Shown: positions 23,195 through 35,023, numbered from the stretch's first letter. The stretch is DNA of 64,000 nucleotides from Diogma glabrata (GCA_963693315.1 OY856186.1:306989061-307053060); one strand, 5' to 3'. A program made the numbers and translations. The notes: generated from the sequence alone by a model not told the origin.

Positions 23195-24239
23195 TTTGAA
23201 ATTTTAAAATTATTTTAGTAAAAATATGACTTTAATATATACTAGCCCTCAAATTAGCAAAAGCAAAAAAAAAAATATTGTTGCCAGGTTATACAAAAAA
23301 AATAACCTAGCAAAAAAAATAAATATATTGATTACAAAGCGGATATTTTCTTTCTTTTTCCCTTTAAATAACTCGAAACGCAATTTTATTATATAAAAAA
23401 AATGAAATAACCAAATGAAATAATATTAAAAGAAGAAAAAAAAAATTAAATACAAAACATATAGTTTTAATATTCCTAACAATTAAGAAACAAAAATATA
23501 ATTTATTAATCATCTATAAAGTTATAAAAATTATTCATATAATATTTATGAAAATGTTATTTCCAAAAAAAAAAAAAAAAAGGTTATTTTGTCTATTATT
23601 ACTTTCTTCCTCTTTAAATGATGAGTGGACTAAGGTTGACGGTTCTCAGACACACATAAAGAAGCAGGCGTAGAGAATAAGTGGTATGGATGGATTAGGA
23701 AAGGGTACGCTGGAAAAATTAAAAGGAAAATGTTTTTGCTACCACCTTCACATTCACCACATCATTAGATGAGGAAACTGAAGTAAAAAAAACATTTTTG
23801 AAGCGTGATAGGTTTTGCCTTTCTGACCAGGGGTAACCACTATACTCAACACAACTGTGGAAAACTGTAGTACTGGAAAAGAAAGATCGGTAAGGTAAAA
23901 AGAGAGTAGTAAAAAAACAGGGTCAAGATAACTACACTAAATCAACAAAATTATTATTTTGGAAATACGGCGATTGACCATGAAAACAAAAAAAAACTTG
24001 TAATTGAATTGGAAAGTAAAAAAAAAATTAATCAAATTATTGTTATGGAGAAATTAAATATTGAAGTTAATAGTCATTATTAGTAAGCAGCTGTATGAAC
24101 CAAACAGTTATAATCAAACAGATTTATGGAAATAATTGCGACATACAGCTACATACATACACAATGGTACGTAGTGTATACAAACTTGGTTTAAAAAGGT
24201 GGAAGAACCGGTTATATTATTATTTTTTGGGCGCCAATC
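23195..24239 (-). other. Untranslated leader of copy B with PBS
   Basis: Same AT-rich leader as in copy A; PBS-like TGGCGCCCA on the minus strand at 24236-24228, three bases from the LTR. No gene. Confidence 0.6.
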
Positions 24240-25764
24240 TGTAGCGAACGATAACTAATTTAGTTATCACGCTTTCAGAATTTTTTAAATTATTAGTGTT
24301 CCTGTTTTCCGCGGTCAATGTAGCTCCGGCTAAGACTCACGGCTGGTCGTGGAATTTGGAAATAGGAACAAAAATCTTGTATAGACCGCTATAGTTTACA
24401 TGCATACACTACACAGCACTGATAGAGAATTAAAAAAAAATGGAAGAAGGAAAATAAGGGAAGGGAAATCCACCTTCATCAGAACGCCTACTTACCCTAC
24501 ATATATCGTCAAACCGCCCGCCCGCGTCCTAATTAATCTTTACATCATTAGCGTAATCGTCGAATCACAAAAGAAAACAAAAATAGGCAAACAAAACACA
24601 AAGTTTTCATATATAAGAAAATTTAAAAAAATATTTATTTAATAATTTATTTAACTTAAAACTTACCCGCCACCGTATACAGGACCTAAAATTATGGACG
24701 ACACAATATTTATATATTTTTTCTCTATATGTTTTAACAATCAAAGTTTATAGTTTTGATCTTTATTATTTTCTTAGTTAGGTTGAAAGCTGATTTAAAT
24801 GTTGAATGTTGAATGAAAATTTGAATATATATGAGTTAAACATCCACATAATATAATTGTTTTGGGTGATTAGCTATTTCTTATGTTGAAATTATTTTAG
24901 GTAATACTATTTACATATGTTTTTTTTTTTTTAATATGAATCGTTATGTGAAATAAAATTTCACAGAAGTTTTATTATTTAATTAATTAAGAATGACCAT
25001 CAAAGTTGGCATAATTTATAATTAATGCACTGATCCCACATTTACAAAGAAAAGGGTTTGTACTATTGATAGTTGGCACACTGTAGCTACCATAAGTATT
25101 AGTATCAAGTTCAAGTTCACACATAAGTATCGGTTTTATGTTTATTAAAGTTCCGTTAATGAATTTTGAACTAAGATTTGATAACAATCTACCAAAGATT
25201 TATTTATATTTTTATTTGATTATATCTAAAAAAGGTGTATAGTATGTTTATGATTCCTTTATGATTCACAATTATAATCAGTGGATTTAAACAAAATATA
25301 AACACCGCAAACTTGACTATATCTGACCTTAAAATTTTTTTGTCCCATCCACTTCAATATCACTGCACAATTTTTTTGTTTGTTTTTCTCTTTTAGTTTT
25401 TTTTTAAATTAATAGCAATAATATTTCTAATAGCCAACTACACCAATAATATAATTTTTATAATTATCACTAACTATAACTAACTGACAAAAGAATTTAA
25501 AAAAAAATAGAAATATTTAGAAATATTTAACTTTGTATTTTGTTTTAATACTCAACAAACTTATCGGAAATTCAAAATTTATCTCCCAACATTTTATTCT
25601 TATCAAATCAAAATCAAAAAATATAAATCATTCAAATCCCGTTGGATCGATTGATTTAATATAAAAAAAAATGCAAAATCTAATTATTGTAGAAATTTAA
25701 CGTTTTTGCATTATTTTTGTGGCGAAAGAAAGAAAAGGCCGATTGAGATTTTTCTTACGTCACA
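24240..25764 (-). repeat. Right LTR (5' LTR of copy B), 1525 bp
   Basis: Differs from the other LTRs by several substitutions (for example 24539, 24542) and a 9-bp deletion near 25287. Followed by the second AACG. Confidence 0.9.
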
Positions 25765-26210
25765 AACGTGGTAATAGAATATATTTTCATTAACAGCAGC
25801 CAATTTTCCTTCATATCCAACATGGCGGCCATACACAAAAACATATTCATCAAGCTCATGACATGAAATCGAAGATCAACAGCAAAATAAAAATACATAC
25901 AAAATGCTACACTGATACTAAATTTGAGACTAAGTTGTGGAGCGTGTAACCAATGAAGCTAGGTGGTTGTAACCTGTGTAACATTGTGATGGCCATTGAT
26001 TGTGTTATTAATGCAAATAAATGATGTGATGTCGAGAATACCAGATGTGGGTATTCCACTGTAAATGACCAATTGTTGTTGTTGCATGCATGCAATAACA
26101 GGCGTCATTGTTCTCGATATGTTTGGTGTAATGTGTGGATGTGTAATTAGTGGTTTATATTTCAGATATTACTTGCCGTAATAATATAATCTTTTCTTCT
26201 TTCATTACAG

Positions 26211-26302
26211 GTACAGGTTGCTTATGCTGTTGTTACTCAATCCAATGTTCTGGAATATTCTGGTGTGGTGTCTCAGGTCACGTGCGACCACTTCAATAAA
26301 AC
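26211..26302 (+). other. Candidate host exon between two retrotransposons
   Basis: A pyrimidine-rich stretch ending ttcattacag precedes 92 nt open in one frame (VQVAYAVVTQSNVLEYSG…), followed by a donor-like GTAAGACT. The remainder of 25769-26371 shows no gene. I do not recognise the peptide. The signals are only suggestive, and the CsRn1-like element starts 73 bp downstream, which would place that insertion in an intron. Confidence 0.25.
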
Positions 26303-26375
26303 GTAAGACTTTTATTATGTATATTTGAACATTTATTGTACACTAATGTTTACACTGATATTATTTAATAAATGT

Positions 26376-27158
26376 TTGGTTAATTGTAGATGTCCCGATG
26401 ACGATCGGATTCAGTTGGATGACGATCTGATTCAGTTGATTGCTGAAAGAAGCGGTGAGAGCTGTTGCGGCGAGCAAGCGATGAGAAGAATGATATGATT
26501 TTGTCAGATGAAGTTGGTGTTAATAATATATGTAAAAGAACTCCTTCGTGTTGCCGGTTAAATAATTTATGAAGTGTATCGGATATATCATCTGCCAGTG
26601 TAACTATTTTATTGCAATTGAAACCACAAACCTAGTTTTTCCGATTAGAGTTTAGAACTGCCATCCATAGAGGAAATGAACACCTAATTATTACTTGAAT
26701 GGTTGATTTCCGCTTTTCTTGTTGAGCAAATTATGTTAACTTTTGCTATTGCGACTTGTAATTTACTTTACCGCCTAAAACGTTACTACAACTGAAACCA
26801 GTTCAAGTCTTTCAACTAATTCAACACAAATTCCACCAAGAGCTCCAGTCCCACAATTTGATAATTGTACTTTTACTAATTGTAATTTTACATTCACAAA
26901 ATAAATAAAGAAATTCTCCGTAGTCTGGAGCTATGAAAACACTAATTTCAATATAAAAATTACACAATTTTATTTATCATTTGTTACAAAACAAAGCGTG
27001 ATACGCAAGCCGTTTTTTTACATCGAATGATTTTTCAAACTTATTTTTCTACTTTACATTTATATAAACAGACTTCTTTTTTTTGTTATTTTTAACCAAC
27101 AAATTGTTGTACTATTTTACACCGGTGATCAGAAACAATAATTTCATGTTCGCCACAA
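26376..27158 (-). repeat. 3' LTR of the CsRn1-like element, 783 bp
   Basis: Near-identical to 32213-32993, with a few indels and substitutions (for example CTTTTCTTG versus CTTTTTTG). Preceded on the left by ATGT. Confidence 0.88.
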
Positions 27159-27172
27159 CACTCTCCCCCTAG
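27159..27172 (-). other. Polypurine tract of the CsRn1-like element
   Basis: On the minus strand CTAGGGGGAGAGTG abuts the 3' LTR directly, a typical plus-strand primer. Confidence 0.7.
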
Positions 27173-27216
27173 TGCCATCGGAGATGGAACGATACGAAAG
27201 AGAGAGGAAAAGGGAT

Positions 27217-30200
27217 TTATGCCATAGCATTAAGGAAGCGAGCGGGAGTTTTTGTAATTCGACCGGCTCGGGTAGTTGCCGCGGCAGGGTTAAAAGTGAA
27301 CGATTGTGGTGTAAGATCGAATCTTACCTTTCTAATCGACCTAGTGGCGTCTGTATTGCTGTTTCCAGTGTTTGTGAAAGTGGAAGGTGCAGATCTGAGG
27401 TTGTCCGAAGAAGTAGATTGGACGTTGTCTTCAGGAGACGAGTTTTTGTCCGCGCGACCAGGAGTGGTATTAGGGATTGCTGACGGTTGAGTCGGACTAT
27501 CTTCAGATTCTGACCTAAAGCAAGGTTTTAATCTGTCGATAGAGACTCTAATATGTTGACCTTTACGGTTAATGACGAAGTTTTTACTGTCGCGACTGAC
27601 GACTGGGTAAGGGCCTTCGTATGGCGGTTGTAACGCTTTACGTACTAAGTCAGTACGTAAGAAGACATGCGAACAAGACTCAAGGGTTTTAAAAACAAAG
27701 ACTTTATCAGAAGAGTGTCTTGATGCATTAGTGGGACGAAGGTAATCGAAATGTTGTTTCAATGTAGAAACAAAGTCGGACTGAGGAGTATAGGTAGTGT
27801 TTTTGCTGAAAAATTCTCCAGGAAGCCGTAATTGCGTACCATAAACCAGTTCAGCAGAAGAGGATTGGAAATCCTCGCGAAAAGTGGTTCGTAAACCAAG
27901 TAGTATTGATGGTAAAATATGCGTCCAGTCGGTCCTGTCGTAAGCCATGATAGCAGATTTAAGAGTTCTGTGCCAACGTTCGATGAGACCATTGCACTTG
28001 GGATTATAGCTGGTAGTGCGCTTGTGTTCGAAACCTAGGAGTCTAGACAACTCCTTATAAAGATAGGATTCGAATTGTGAGCCCTGATCAGTGACTATTA
28101 CTGAAGGCACTCCAAATCGAGAAATCCAATCTGTGTAGAGAGCTGAGGCTACCGATTCCGCAGTGATATCCGAGATGGGGATGGCCTCTGGCCAGCGAGT
28201 GTAGCGATCAATAACTGTGACACAGTAACGTTTGTCCTCAGAAGTAGGAAGTGGACCAATGATGTCCATATGTATCTCGGAAAATCTTTGAGAAGTTGGG
28301 CCGTAATTGCCCAGAGGAGATTTAGTGTGACGAGATACTTTTGCCTTTTGGCAAGCCAGGCAGTTCTGTGCCATAAATTTGACGTCTTTTTTGATGGAGG
28401 GCCAGATGACTTTTTCAGTCAGAAGTTTGACAGAACTGTTGATTCCTGGGTGTGACAAATTGTGAAAACTGTTGAATACTGTTTGACGAAATTGCTTTGG
28501 TATAAATGGGCGATTAGTACCGGAAGAGGTATCACATAATATAGTTTTTGAAGGTCACATCCCAAAAGTTAATGGAAAAGTTCGGAATTGAAGTGTTGGA
28601 CTGGTGTCCATTAATTCCTTTAGTTCGGTATCGTCGAACTGAGCTGTAGCAATTTCATCGTAATTGATACATTCTGGTATTGATAGTTGATCGATACGAG
28701 AGAGTGCATCTGCAACTACGTTATCAATTCCAGAAATGTGTTGGATATCGGTCGTGAATTGACTGATAAAATCGAGGTGTCTGAATTGGCGAGGACTTGC
28801 TTTTGCCGGATTTTGCGACAATGCATAGGCAAGTGGCTTATGATCAGTGAAGAGTGTGAAAGATCTTCCGTCCAGCAGGTAGCGAAAATGCTTAATAGCA
28901 GAGTAAGCGGCTAAAAGTTCACGGTCATAAGCACTGTATTTTTGTTGAGTTTGGTTCAGTCGAACCGAGAAAAAACTGAGAGGTGTCCAAGTGTCGCCAA
29001 CTTTTTGTTGGACGACAGCGCCAAGAGCTTTATCAGAAGCATCAACCATTACTACTAGTGGAGCAGTGTGCGAAGGGTGAGCAAGAACAGTTGCTTCACA
29101 GAGTTGCAGCTTAGCCTGGTTGAAGGCTTGGATGGCGTCTTCAGACCATTGAATGACGCGTTTGTCATTCTTCTTAGACCCTTTTAAGAAGTCATTAAGG
29201 ACGGATTGGTTGCCACCAGCATGAGGTCGACATGAATCGACGATAAAAATTGATCATACCTAGGAAACGACGAAGTTGAGAAACGGTTTCTGGACGATCG
29301 TATTTGTTGATCGCATCGACACGTTCTGTAGAAGGTTTGATACCATTTTCATTGATATGATGCCCTAAGAAGTCAACGTTGGGCTTAGCAAATTTGCATT
29401 TGTCAACGTTGATGATTAGACCGGCATCAGAAAGACGTTCAAAGACGGTTTTGAGGTGAGTGAGGTGTTCCTCAAGAGATTTAGAGGCTATTAGAAGATC
29501 ATCTATGTAGATGAAAACAAAATTTAGGTCTCTGAACAGTGAATGCATAAGCCGTTGGAAGGATTGCGCAGCGTTTCGCAATCCGAAGGTCATTCGAACG
29601 AATTCGAAAAGTCCGAACGGAGTTGAGATTGCAGTTTTTGCAATGTCGCGCTCATCAATAGGAATCTGATGATATGCGCGAACGAGATCGATTGTAGAGA
29701 AAATGTTGCATCTATAAAGTTGTTGGGTAAGGTCCTGCAAATGAGGAATAGGGTATTTGTCGGGAGTTGTGACATTGTTGAGAGAGCGATAGTCGCCACA
29801 AGGTCTCCATTCGCCATTCTTTTTCTTGACGAGATGAAGAGGGGAGGACCAAGGACTGTTCGAAGGCCGGCAAATGCCCTTAGCCAACATGGTATCAAAC
29901 TCTGCTTTGGCAATTGATAGTTTGTCCGGAGCTAGTCTACGGTACTTGCAAGAAATGGGAGGACCACGAGTTTCAATAACGTGTGTTACGTTATGTTTAA
30001 TTGGCTGGTTAAGATCGTCCTTAGACGTTAAATTTTTAAAGTTTTTTAAAATATTGACAACCGATGTGTCAATTGAGCCATGATCTATAATAGTGAGAGA
30101 AGGAGTTGAAGTGGTGGAGATTTCAGCTACAGCGAACAAGTTTGTTAGTGGATCGACAAGGCGTCGGTTTTTAATATCCACTAAGAGACCGTATTTATTT

Positions 30201-30504
30201 AAAAAATCCGCGCCAAGTATAGGCATGGTAACGTCAGCAATAATAAAGGTCTGACAGAACGATCGTCTGAGACCAATATTTAAATTTAGGGACTTAGTAC
30301 CATACGTTTTGACTTTGGTGGCGTTCGCTGCATAGAGAGGGAAATCTGTTGTTTTGGAAAGTTTTTCTTCCACAGACGCTGGAAGAACAGACACTTCAGC
30401 CCCAGTATCAATCAAGAAGTTTTTGCGAGAAATGTGGTCGAAAACTAGTAGGCGGAGTTGAGTTTGGCTATCATCACATACCGCCACATGCGATGAGCCC
30501 TTTA
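27217..30504 (-). pseudogene. Pol of the CsRn1-like element, two disabling changes
   Basis: Reading from the Gag end: protease ([14 protein letters not shown]), RT with [11 protein letters not shown] and YIDD ([10 protein letters not shown]), a frameshift at about 29219-29222 after NFYRRF, RNase H (VDASDKALG, DRELLAAYS, TDHKPLAYAL, NVVADALSR), an in-frame TGA at 28557-28555, then integrase HHCC (SHPGIN…CLACQKAK), DDE core (MDIIGPLP, TDQGSQF, GLIERWHR) and a Ser/Thr-rich C-terminal tail ending 27217. The domain order is the normal Gypsy one. Two independent lesions mean no full polyprotein. The long tail after integrase resembles other CsRn1 members. Conserved motifs outside the breaks are intact. 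Confidence 0.88.
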
Positions 30505-31764
30505 TTTTTTTTTTCCATCCATTGGAGGAGAAGGAGGAGGAGGTGGTGAAGAAGAGTTAGAAGAAGTATTATTCAAGTAAGGTTTGTAATACTTCTGTGG
30601 GTTCCAATATTTGCAACCGTGGGTGCAGTTTCTACCTTTGTGCTGATACTTAAAATGGTAGAAGCAAACGTCATTAAACATTTGAATCTGAGATCTGGAC
30701 CTGGGACGATTTCTGAAATTGTTTCTACTAAAACGATTAGGAGTGCGTTCTCTATTGAAATTGCGATTATTGGACCGGCTGCGATTTGGCTGAGAGTTGT
30801 TTACATTTTGGGTGATGACGTTAAGAAGACTTGCTTGGAGTTCATTAAATTTGGCGGTCAGAGAATTCATTTCATTAGAAAAACTAGAAGAGGTGCCAAC
30901 GGCCATTACATTTGGTCCTTGATGTGAAGCTAACACTTTGTCCGCTAGTTCTGCAGTGGTTGTAAGGTCTAAGTTGACTACCGCCAGTGCAGTACGAACT
31001 GAAGAGGGTAATTTTTCCTCCCATAGGAGTTTTAATGTATTTTCGCTAAACGCGTTTTGGGCTTCACGAGTCATGTCTCGTAACAAATGAGAGGGTTTTT
31101 TGTCCCCGATGTCCATTCCGCGAAGTACGTTTCGAATCCGGTCGGTTGAGCTTGAGGAAAGGCGTTGGATAATTGCTGATTTAACTTTGTCATAAGGATC
31201 AGCTCCCTTGGGCGCTTTTAGAACATCCCAGATTGTGTTAGCAATATCTGGGGTAATAGCGTTCAGGATGTAACCATACTTAGCTTCCTGAGTTTTTACT
31301 TTTGAGATTCTGAATTGCTCCTCAAGAATGGTAAACCAATTTTCAGGTTGGTCTTTCCAGAAGGGTGGAGCTTTGACCGAAATGTGGTCTAGAGAAATTG
31401 CCTCGTAAGATTTTTGTTCCGAAGGACACTCAGGGTTAAAATTGTGAGGACTTTGTGACTTTGACGAAGGATTTTCAAAAGGGGGTGTTGACAGTTTGGC
31501 CGCTTCGATGCGGTCCGAGATGATTTTCTCAAGCTCTGCTTCAGTTAGTGTTAGAGTTTTAGAAGAAGATTGAGTTGGTTGGATCCGTTTAGGCGAACCA
31601 GGGGGAGTGGGAGTTGCAGCAACATACGGTATTCCGATTTTAACGTACCGTGCTATGTAAGCGCACGCTAGGAAACCCAACCCGAACCCGAATATGAGAA
31701 TATAAATTTCTAGATATTTAATGAAATAAACCATAAGGGTTGCTAATATTAATAATAGAAACAT
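30502..31764 (-). CDS. Gag of the CsRn1-like element
   Basis: 420 residues from ATG at 31764. Capsid-like homology starts around [16 protein letters not shown]. The C-terminus is Asn/Arg-rich and ends with the atypical knuckle [18 protein letters not shown] (C-x2-H-x9-C-x3-C) and a poly-Pro/Lys tail. The first about 50 residues are strongly hydrophobic (two candidate membrane segments starting [14 protein letters not shown]), unusual for Gag; no other ATG lies between residue 11 and the capsid region, so this N-terminus is hard to dismiss, though a non-AUG start nearer the capsid region is possible. Confidence 0.85.
   Translation of the reverse strand: MFLLLILATLMVYFIKYLEIYILIFGFGLGFLACAYIARYVKIGIPYVAATPTPPGSPKRIQPTQSSSKTLTLTEAELEKIISDRIEAAKLSTPPFENPSSKSQSPHNFNPECPSEQKSYEAISLDHISVKAPPFWKDQPENWFTILEEQFRISKVKTQEAKYGYILNAITPDIANTIWDVLKAPKGADPYDKVKSAIIQRLSSSSTDRIRNVLRGMDIGDKKPSHLLRDMTREAQNAFSENTLKLLWEEKLPSSVRTALAVVNLDLTTTAELADKVLASHQGPNVMAVGTSSSFSNEMNSLTAKFNELQASLLNVITQNVNNSQPNRSRSNNRNFNRERTPNRFSRNNFRNRPRSRSQIQMFNDVCFYHFKYQHKGRNCTHGCKYWNPQKYYKPYLNNTSSNSSSPPPPPSPPMDGKKK
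30505..30514 (-). promoter_or_regulatory. A10 slippery run, likely -1 frameshift site
   Basis: The minus strand reads GGA AAA AAA AAA TAA at the end of gag. Slipping back one base avoids the gag stop and enters the pol frame, which is open from there into protease. Position and sequence fit the X XXY YYZ rule. Confidence 0.7.
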
Positions 31765-32212
31765 TTTGTTTATATTATGATCGGAAGGAGAAACAAATTT
31801 TTTAATTTTATATGAATTCTAAATTGAACTTTAAAAAGAAAAAGGAAAAAAAATATTATATTTTAAAAAAATATAAATTTTAAATTGAATTTTTGTTTCT
31901 TTTCCTTTTCTAGAAAAAAATTATATTTTTTTAATTTATTTAACTTACTTTATCTAATTTATTTTGTTTTAAATTTAATTAAATTTGACGAACCCGAAGC
32001 TGTTTTAATGTAAGAATATGAATATTTGTTTTAATTTTTCTTGTGTGCTTTAATATTCGTCTAATTACAAACAAATACAGCTGTTGTTTGTTTTTCTTTT
32101 ACCTAAAATATTTCTCTGTTAAATTAATTTGCGCTTTAAAGAATTGATATGCTTATCTTAAAATGCGTGGGGTACAGCACCACGCAGTGTCCTACTGTCG
32201 GGGTTACCAGTT
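31765..32212 (-). other. Leader of the CsRn1-like element with PBS
   Basis: AT-rich leader. PBS on the minus strand TGGTAACCCCGACAG (32209-32195), three bases from the LTR. It differs at one position from the tRNA-Trp complement TGGTGACCCCGAC expected for the clade. Confidence 0.65.
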
Positions 32213-32993
32213 TTGGTTAATTTTAGATGTCCCGATGACGATCAGATTCAGTTGGATGACGATCTGATTCAGTTGATTGCTGAAAGAAGCGGTGAGAGCT
32301 GTTGCGGCGAGCAAGCGATGAGAAGAATGATATGATTTTGTCAGATGAAGTTGGTGTTAATAATATATGTAAAAGAACTCCTTCGTGTTGCCGGTTAAAT
32401 AATTTATGAAGTGTATCGGATATATCATCTGCCAGTGTAACTATTTTATTGCAATTGAAACCACAAACCTAGTTTTTCCGATTAGAGTTTAGAACTGCCA
32501 TCCATAGAGGAAATGAACACCTAATTATTACTTGAATGGTTGATTTCCGCTTTTTTTGTTGAGCAAATTATGTTAACTTTTATTGCGACTTGTAATTTAC
32601 TTCACCGCCTAAAACGTTACTACAACTGAAACCAGTTCAAGTCTTTCAACTAATTCAACACAAATTCCACCAAGAGCTCCAGTCCCACAATTTGATAATT
32701 GTACTTTTACTAATTGTAATTTTACATTCACAAAATAAATAAAGAAATTCTCCGTAGTCTGGAGCTATGAAAACACTAATTTCAATATAAAAATTACACA
32801 ATTTTATTTATTATTTGTTACAAAACAAAGCGTGATACGCAAGCCGTTTTTTTACATCGAATGATTTTTCAAACTTATTTTTCTACTTTACATTTATATA
32901 AACAGACTTCTTTTTTTTTGTTATTTTTAACCAACAAATTGTTGTACTATTTTACACCGGTGATCAGAAACAATAATTTCATGTTCGCCACAA
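32213..32993 (-). repeat. 5' LTR of the CsRn1-like element, 781 bp
   Basis: Pairs with 26376-27158; followed by ATGT at 32994-32997. Confidence 0.88.
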
Positions 32994-33130
32994 ATGTACA
33001 TTGTTACACATTACTGATTCTTGTTTATTTTTGGTTGTTATAGATCTAACATGGTTTAGTCAACCATTTTCTTTCAGCGTTAGTACAAGAATGATTTAGT
33101 ATCCAAATTGACATTTCAATCTCTTTTTTT

Positions 33131-33156
33131 TAGCTGTATGTTTTTACATACAGCTA
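33131..33156. repeat. Perfect 11-bp hairpin
   Basis: TAGCTGTATGT, four T, then ACATACAGCTA. Not followed by a recognisable terminator or RNA gene; function unknown. Confidence 0.6.
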
Positions 33157-33175
33157 GTTGCCCAGTAAGCAAATT

Positions 33176-33259
33176 GTACTGTGGCGACGTCGCCCATTTA
33201 TGGTTATATCGTCGCATACGCAACCATGTATTATGTGATTGGGCTGTTCGCCACAGTAC
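33176..33259. repeat. 76-bp mini-element with TG…CA ends and GTAC duplication
   Basis: GTAC (33176-33179), then TGTGGCGACG … GTTCGCCACA (33180-33255), then GTAC (33256-33259). The ends are 8-bp inverted repeats TGTGGCGA/TCGCCACA. On the minus strand it begins TGTGGCGAAC, like the LTR starts of the nearby Gypsy element, so it may be an internally deleted solo LTR inserted at the edge of the BEL gag remnant. The GTAC repeat is itself palindromic, so a plain 12-bp inverted repeat is an alternative. Confidence 0.45.
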
Positions 33260-34247
33260 CATTTACCTGACCAAATGAACTATTATTTTTACTATAATTG
33301 TTGTCCGAAGACTTCATATGCAATAATGAATTATGTTTAGAATTACAAATTGAACAGCCTGACAATTGACAATCTTTTACCATATGTGACGAAGTCAGAC
33401 AGTTCAAGCACAACCCCAAACATCGAACCCTCTCATATCTACTAAAAGGACCTAACTTCAAAAATTGTTGACAACTACCAATAAAATGAAACTGATTACA
33501 TAACGTGCAAGTTTGCTTAGAACTCTCATTACCAAGAATAAAAGTTTTACTTGATGTATAATTATTTCCACTTGGAGACTTTTGATTGAATTTATTAATA
33601 GAAGGTTTTGTTTTTGCCTTTTCAACTGTGGCCAAAACTCTACTACGTCTTTCTAGAAAACTTGACATTTGTTCCCAAGACGGGAAGGCGTCAACTTCTA
33701 ATTTCAACTTTGTAATTCAGCAGCTGATTTTTTATTTACATATCTTAATTTAAATAATTCGCTGATATGTTTTTCAGCTATAGCTCTTTTATTATCATAA
33801 CGCTCTAAAAGAGGTTTTCATGCCAATCCAAATCCTTCAGAAGAAAACTCTGTTTTATCAATAATTCTTTTTGCATCTTCAGACACACTACTAATAAAGT
33901 AATAATATTTATCAATATCACTCAACGATATTTGTTTTAAAATCATGGAATCAAATGAGTCCCTAAACTTAATCCAATCTTCAAGTTTACCATCAAAATT
34001 AGGTAATTTTATCGGAGGCAATTTCACATCGGGAGCTAATCCAATCCCACGTTTTGATGCATCACTTTTGGCTATCTCGTGATACTCGCTATTAGTTTTA
34101 TTCAAACTATTTTGCTCTGATAATAATTTTTCAAATTCACTAACAAGTGCATAATACCTACACTCAAATTCTGAAAAATGTAAATGGATAGCATCTATCT
34201 CATTTTGATCAGTGGCTAAAGCTAAAAGATCCGCATTATAGTCTAGA
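33231..34247 (-). pseudogene. BEL/Pao gag remnant
   Basis: On the minus strand, 34247-33818 gives a BEL-type Gag (DUF1759-like) with VKLPPIKLPNFDGKLEDWIKF and a YYFISSVSEDAKRII motif. After an in-frame TGA (about 33816) similarity continues to 33715. A frameshift leads to the cysteine-rich knuckle region 33707-33231 (CTLCNQFHFIGSC, LCLNCLTSSHMVKDC, CSICNSKHNSLLH). No pol, LTR or PBS is next to it. It is cut on the right by the Helitron 3' end at 34248. Confidence 0.85.
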
Positions 34248-34345
34248 CTAGGGGGTATCCCGCGGGCTTCGCTCCCCTTCTCCCCCCCCATTCCTCCCTC
34301 CCCCACCCCTTCCGCCCGCACGTCAACGCACTTAATCTTTTCATC
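34248..34345 (-). other. GC-rich Helitron 3' terminus
   Basis: In an otherwise AT-rich region this minus-strand stretch is G-rich and ends with a CCCGCGGG palindrome, then ATACCCCCTAG. A short GC-rich hairpin close to a terminal CTRR is the Helitron signature. Confidence 0.6.
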
Positions 34346-34404
34346 CAACTTTGTTGTATTATCTCTTTTATTGTAATACCTCTTTATATACTATGTTAGG
34401 TTTA

Positions 34405-34925
34405 TTATTGCCATTCGCCAAAATGAAGATTTGCGGCATCACTAACACGTGAACAGGCTACATACAATTGTTCATGGGTGAAGCAACCTTGGTTTAAATC
34501 AACACCAGCTCTCTCTAAAGTTTGACCTTGTGATTTATTAATAGTCATTGCCAAGCTAACATTTATGGGGAATTACAATCTTTTAAATTGAAATGGATAA
34601 TTTGATGGGATGATAGGTTTTCTAGGTATAAAAACCATTTCGCCTTTACCACACCTTTACCGGTAATAATGATAGCTTCGATTATATTCTTTCGTAAAGA
34701 AGCTACGCGCAATCAAGTGCCGTTGCAAAGTTTTGGTGGGTTTAAATTTCGAAGCAGCATAATGGGAATACCAGTTTTTAGATCTATTTTATGAAGTGGA
34801 AGACCAGGAGCAATGATACTGTTCAAAAATTCTACTGAATAATGCACTGCTTGTTCTGTTTGCCATATTGTGTTAATGGATATATATGAAGTTGACTCAC
34901 TAGGGATTTTTTCCGTTATACGATT
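34405..34925 (-). pseudogene. Helitron Pif1-like helicase, C-terminal part
   Basis: Contains the end of the superfamily 1 helicase: AMTINKSQGQTLERAG and FTHEQLYVACSRV, stop at 34405. Upstream similarity (VEFLNSIIAPGLPLHKIDL, IMLLRNLNP) is in frame at first, then broken by shifts between 34560 and 34730. The helicase would unwind DNA for rolling-circle transposition. Non-functional here. Confidence 0.8.
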
Positions 34926-35023
34926 ATTTTTTTTATTTTTTTATTTTATTTATTGACAATTAAAGCCTTTATTTACAATTATTTTCTTAAAATTATTCAG
35001 ATTTAAAATTACATTTCGTTCAC

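Larger units (their letters stand above)
8630..25764 (-). mobile_element. Tandem Gypsy array: LTR-internal-LTR-internal-LTR
   Basis: Three LTRs (8630-10163, 16435-17968, 24240-25764) alternate with two internal regions at an exact 7805-bp period. Genes read on the minus strand, so the 5' LTR is at the right. One 4-bp target duplication AACG (8626-8629 and 25765-25768) brackets the whole array and none separates the units, so this was one integration followed by duplication. The predicted proteins of the two internals are identical, including a shared frameshift in integrase. Such arrays form by unequal recombination between LTRs, or by insertion of a tandem cDNA; an assembly error must also be considered. 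Confidence 0.92.
26376..32993 (-). mobile_element. CsRn1-like Ty3/Gypsy retrotransposon
   Basis: LTRs at 26376-27158 and 32213-32993 (TTGG…CACAA), 4-bp target duplication ATGT (26372-26375 and 32994-32997), PBS resembling tRNA-Trp, gag with a C-H-C-C type knuckle, pol in the -1 frame, and a purine-rich tract at 27159-27172. These traits together (C-H-C-C knuckle, tRNA-Trp-like PBS, protease [13 protein letters not shown]) are those described for the CsRn1 clade. Pol has a frameshift and a stop codon, so this copy is dead. Confidence 0.9.

Noticed and set aside
34255..34330. GC-rich stretch as a CpG island or promoter
   Set aside because: Better explained as the Helitron 3' terminus: it ends in CTAG-T and abuts unrelated BEL sequence.
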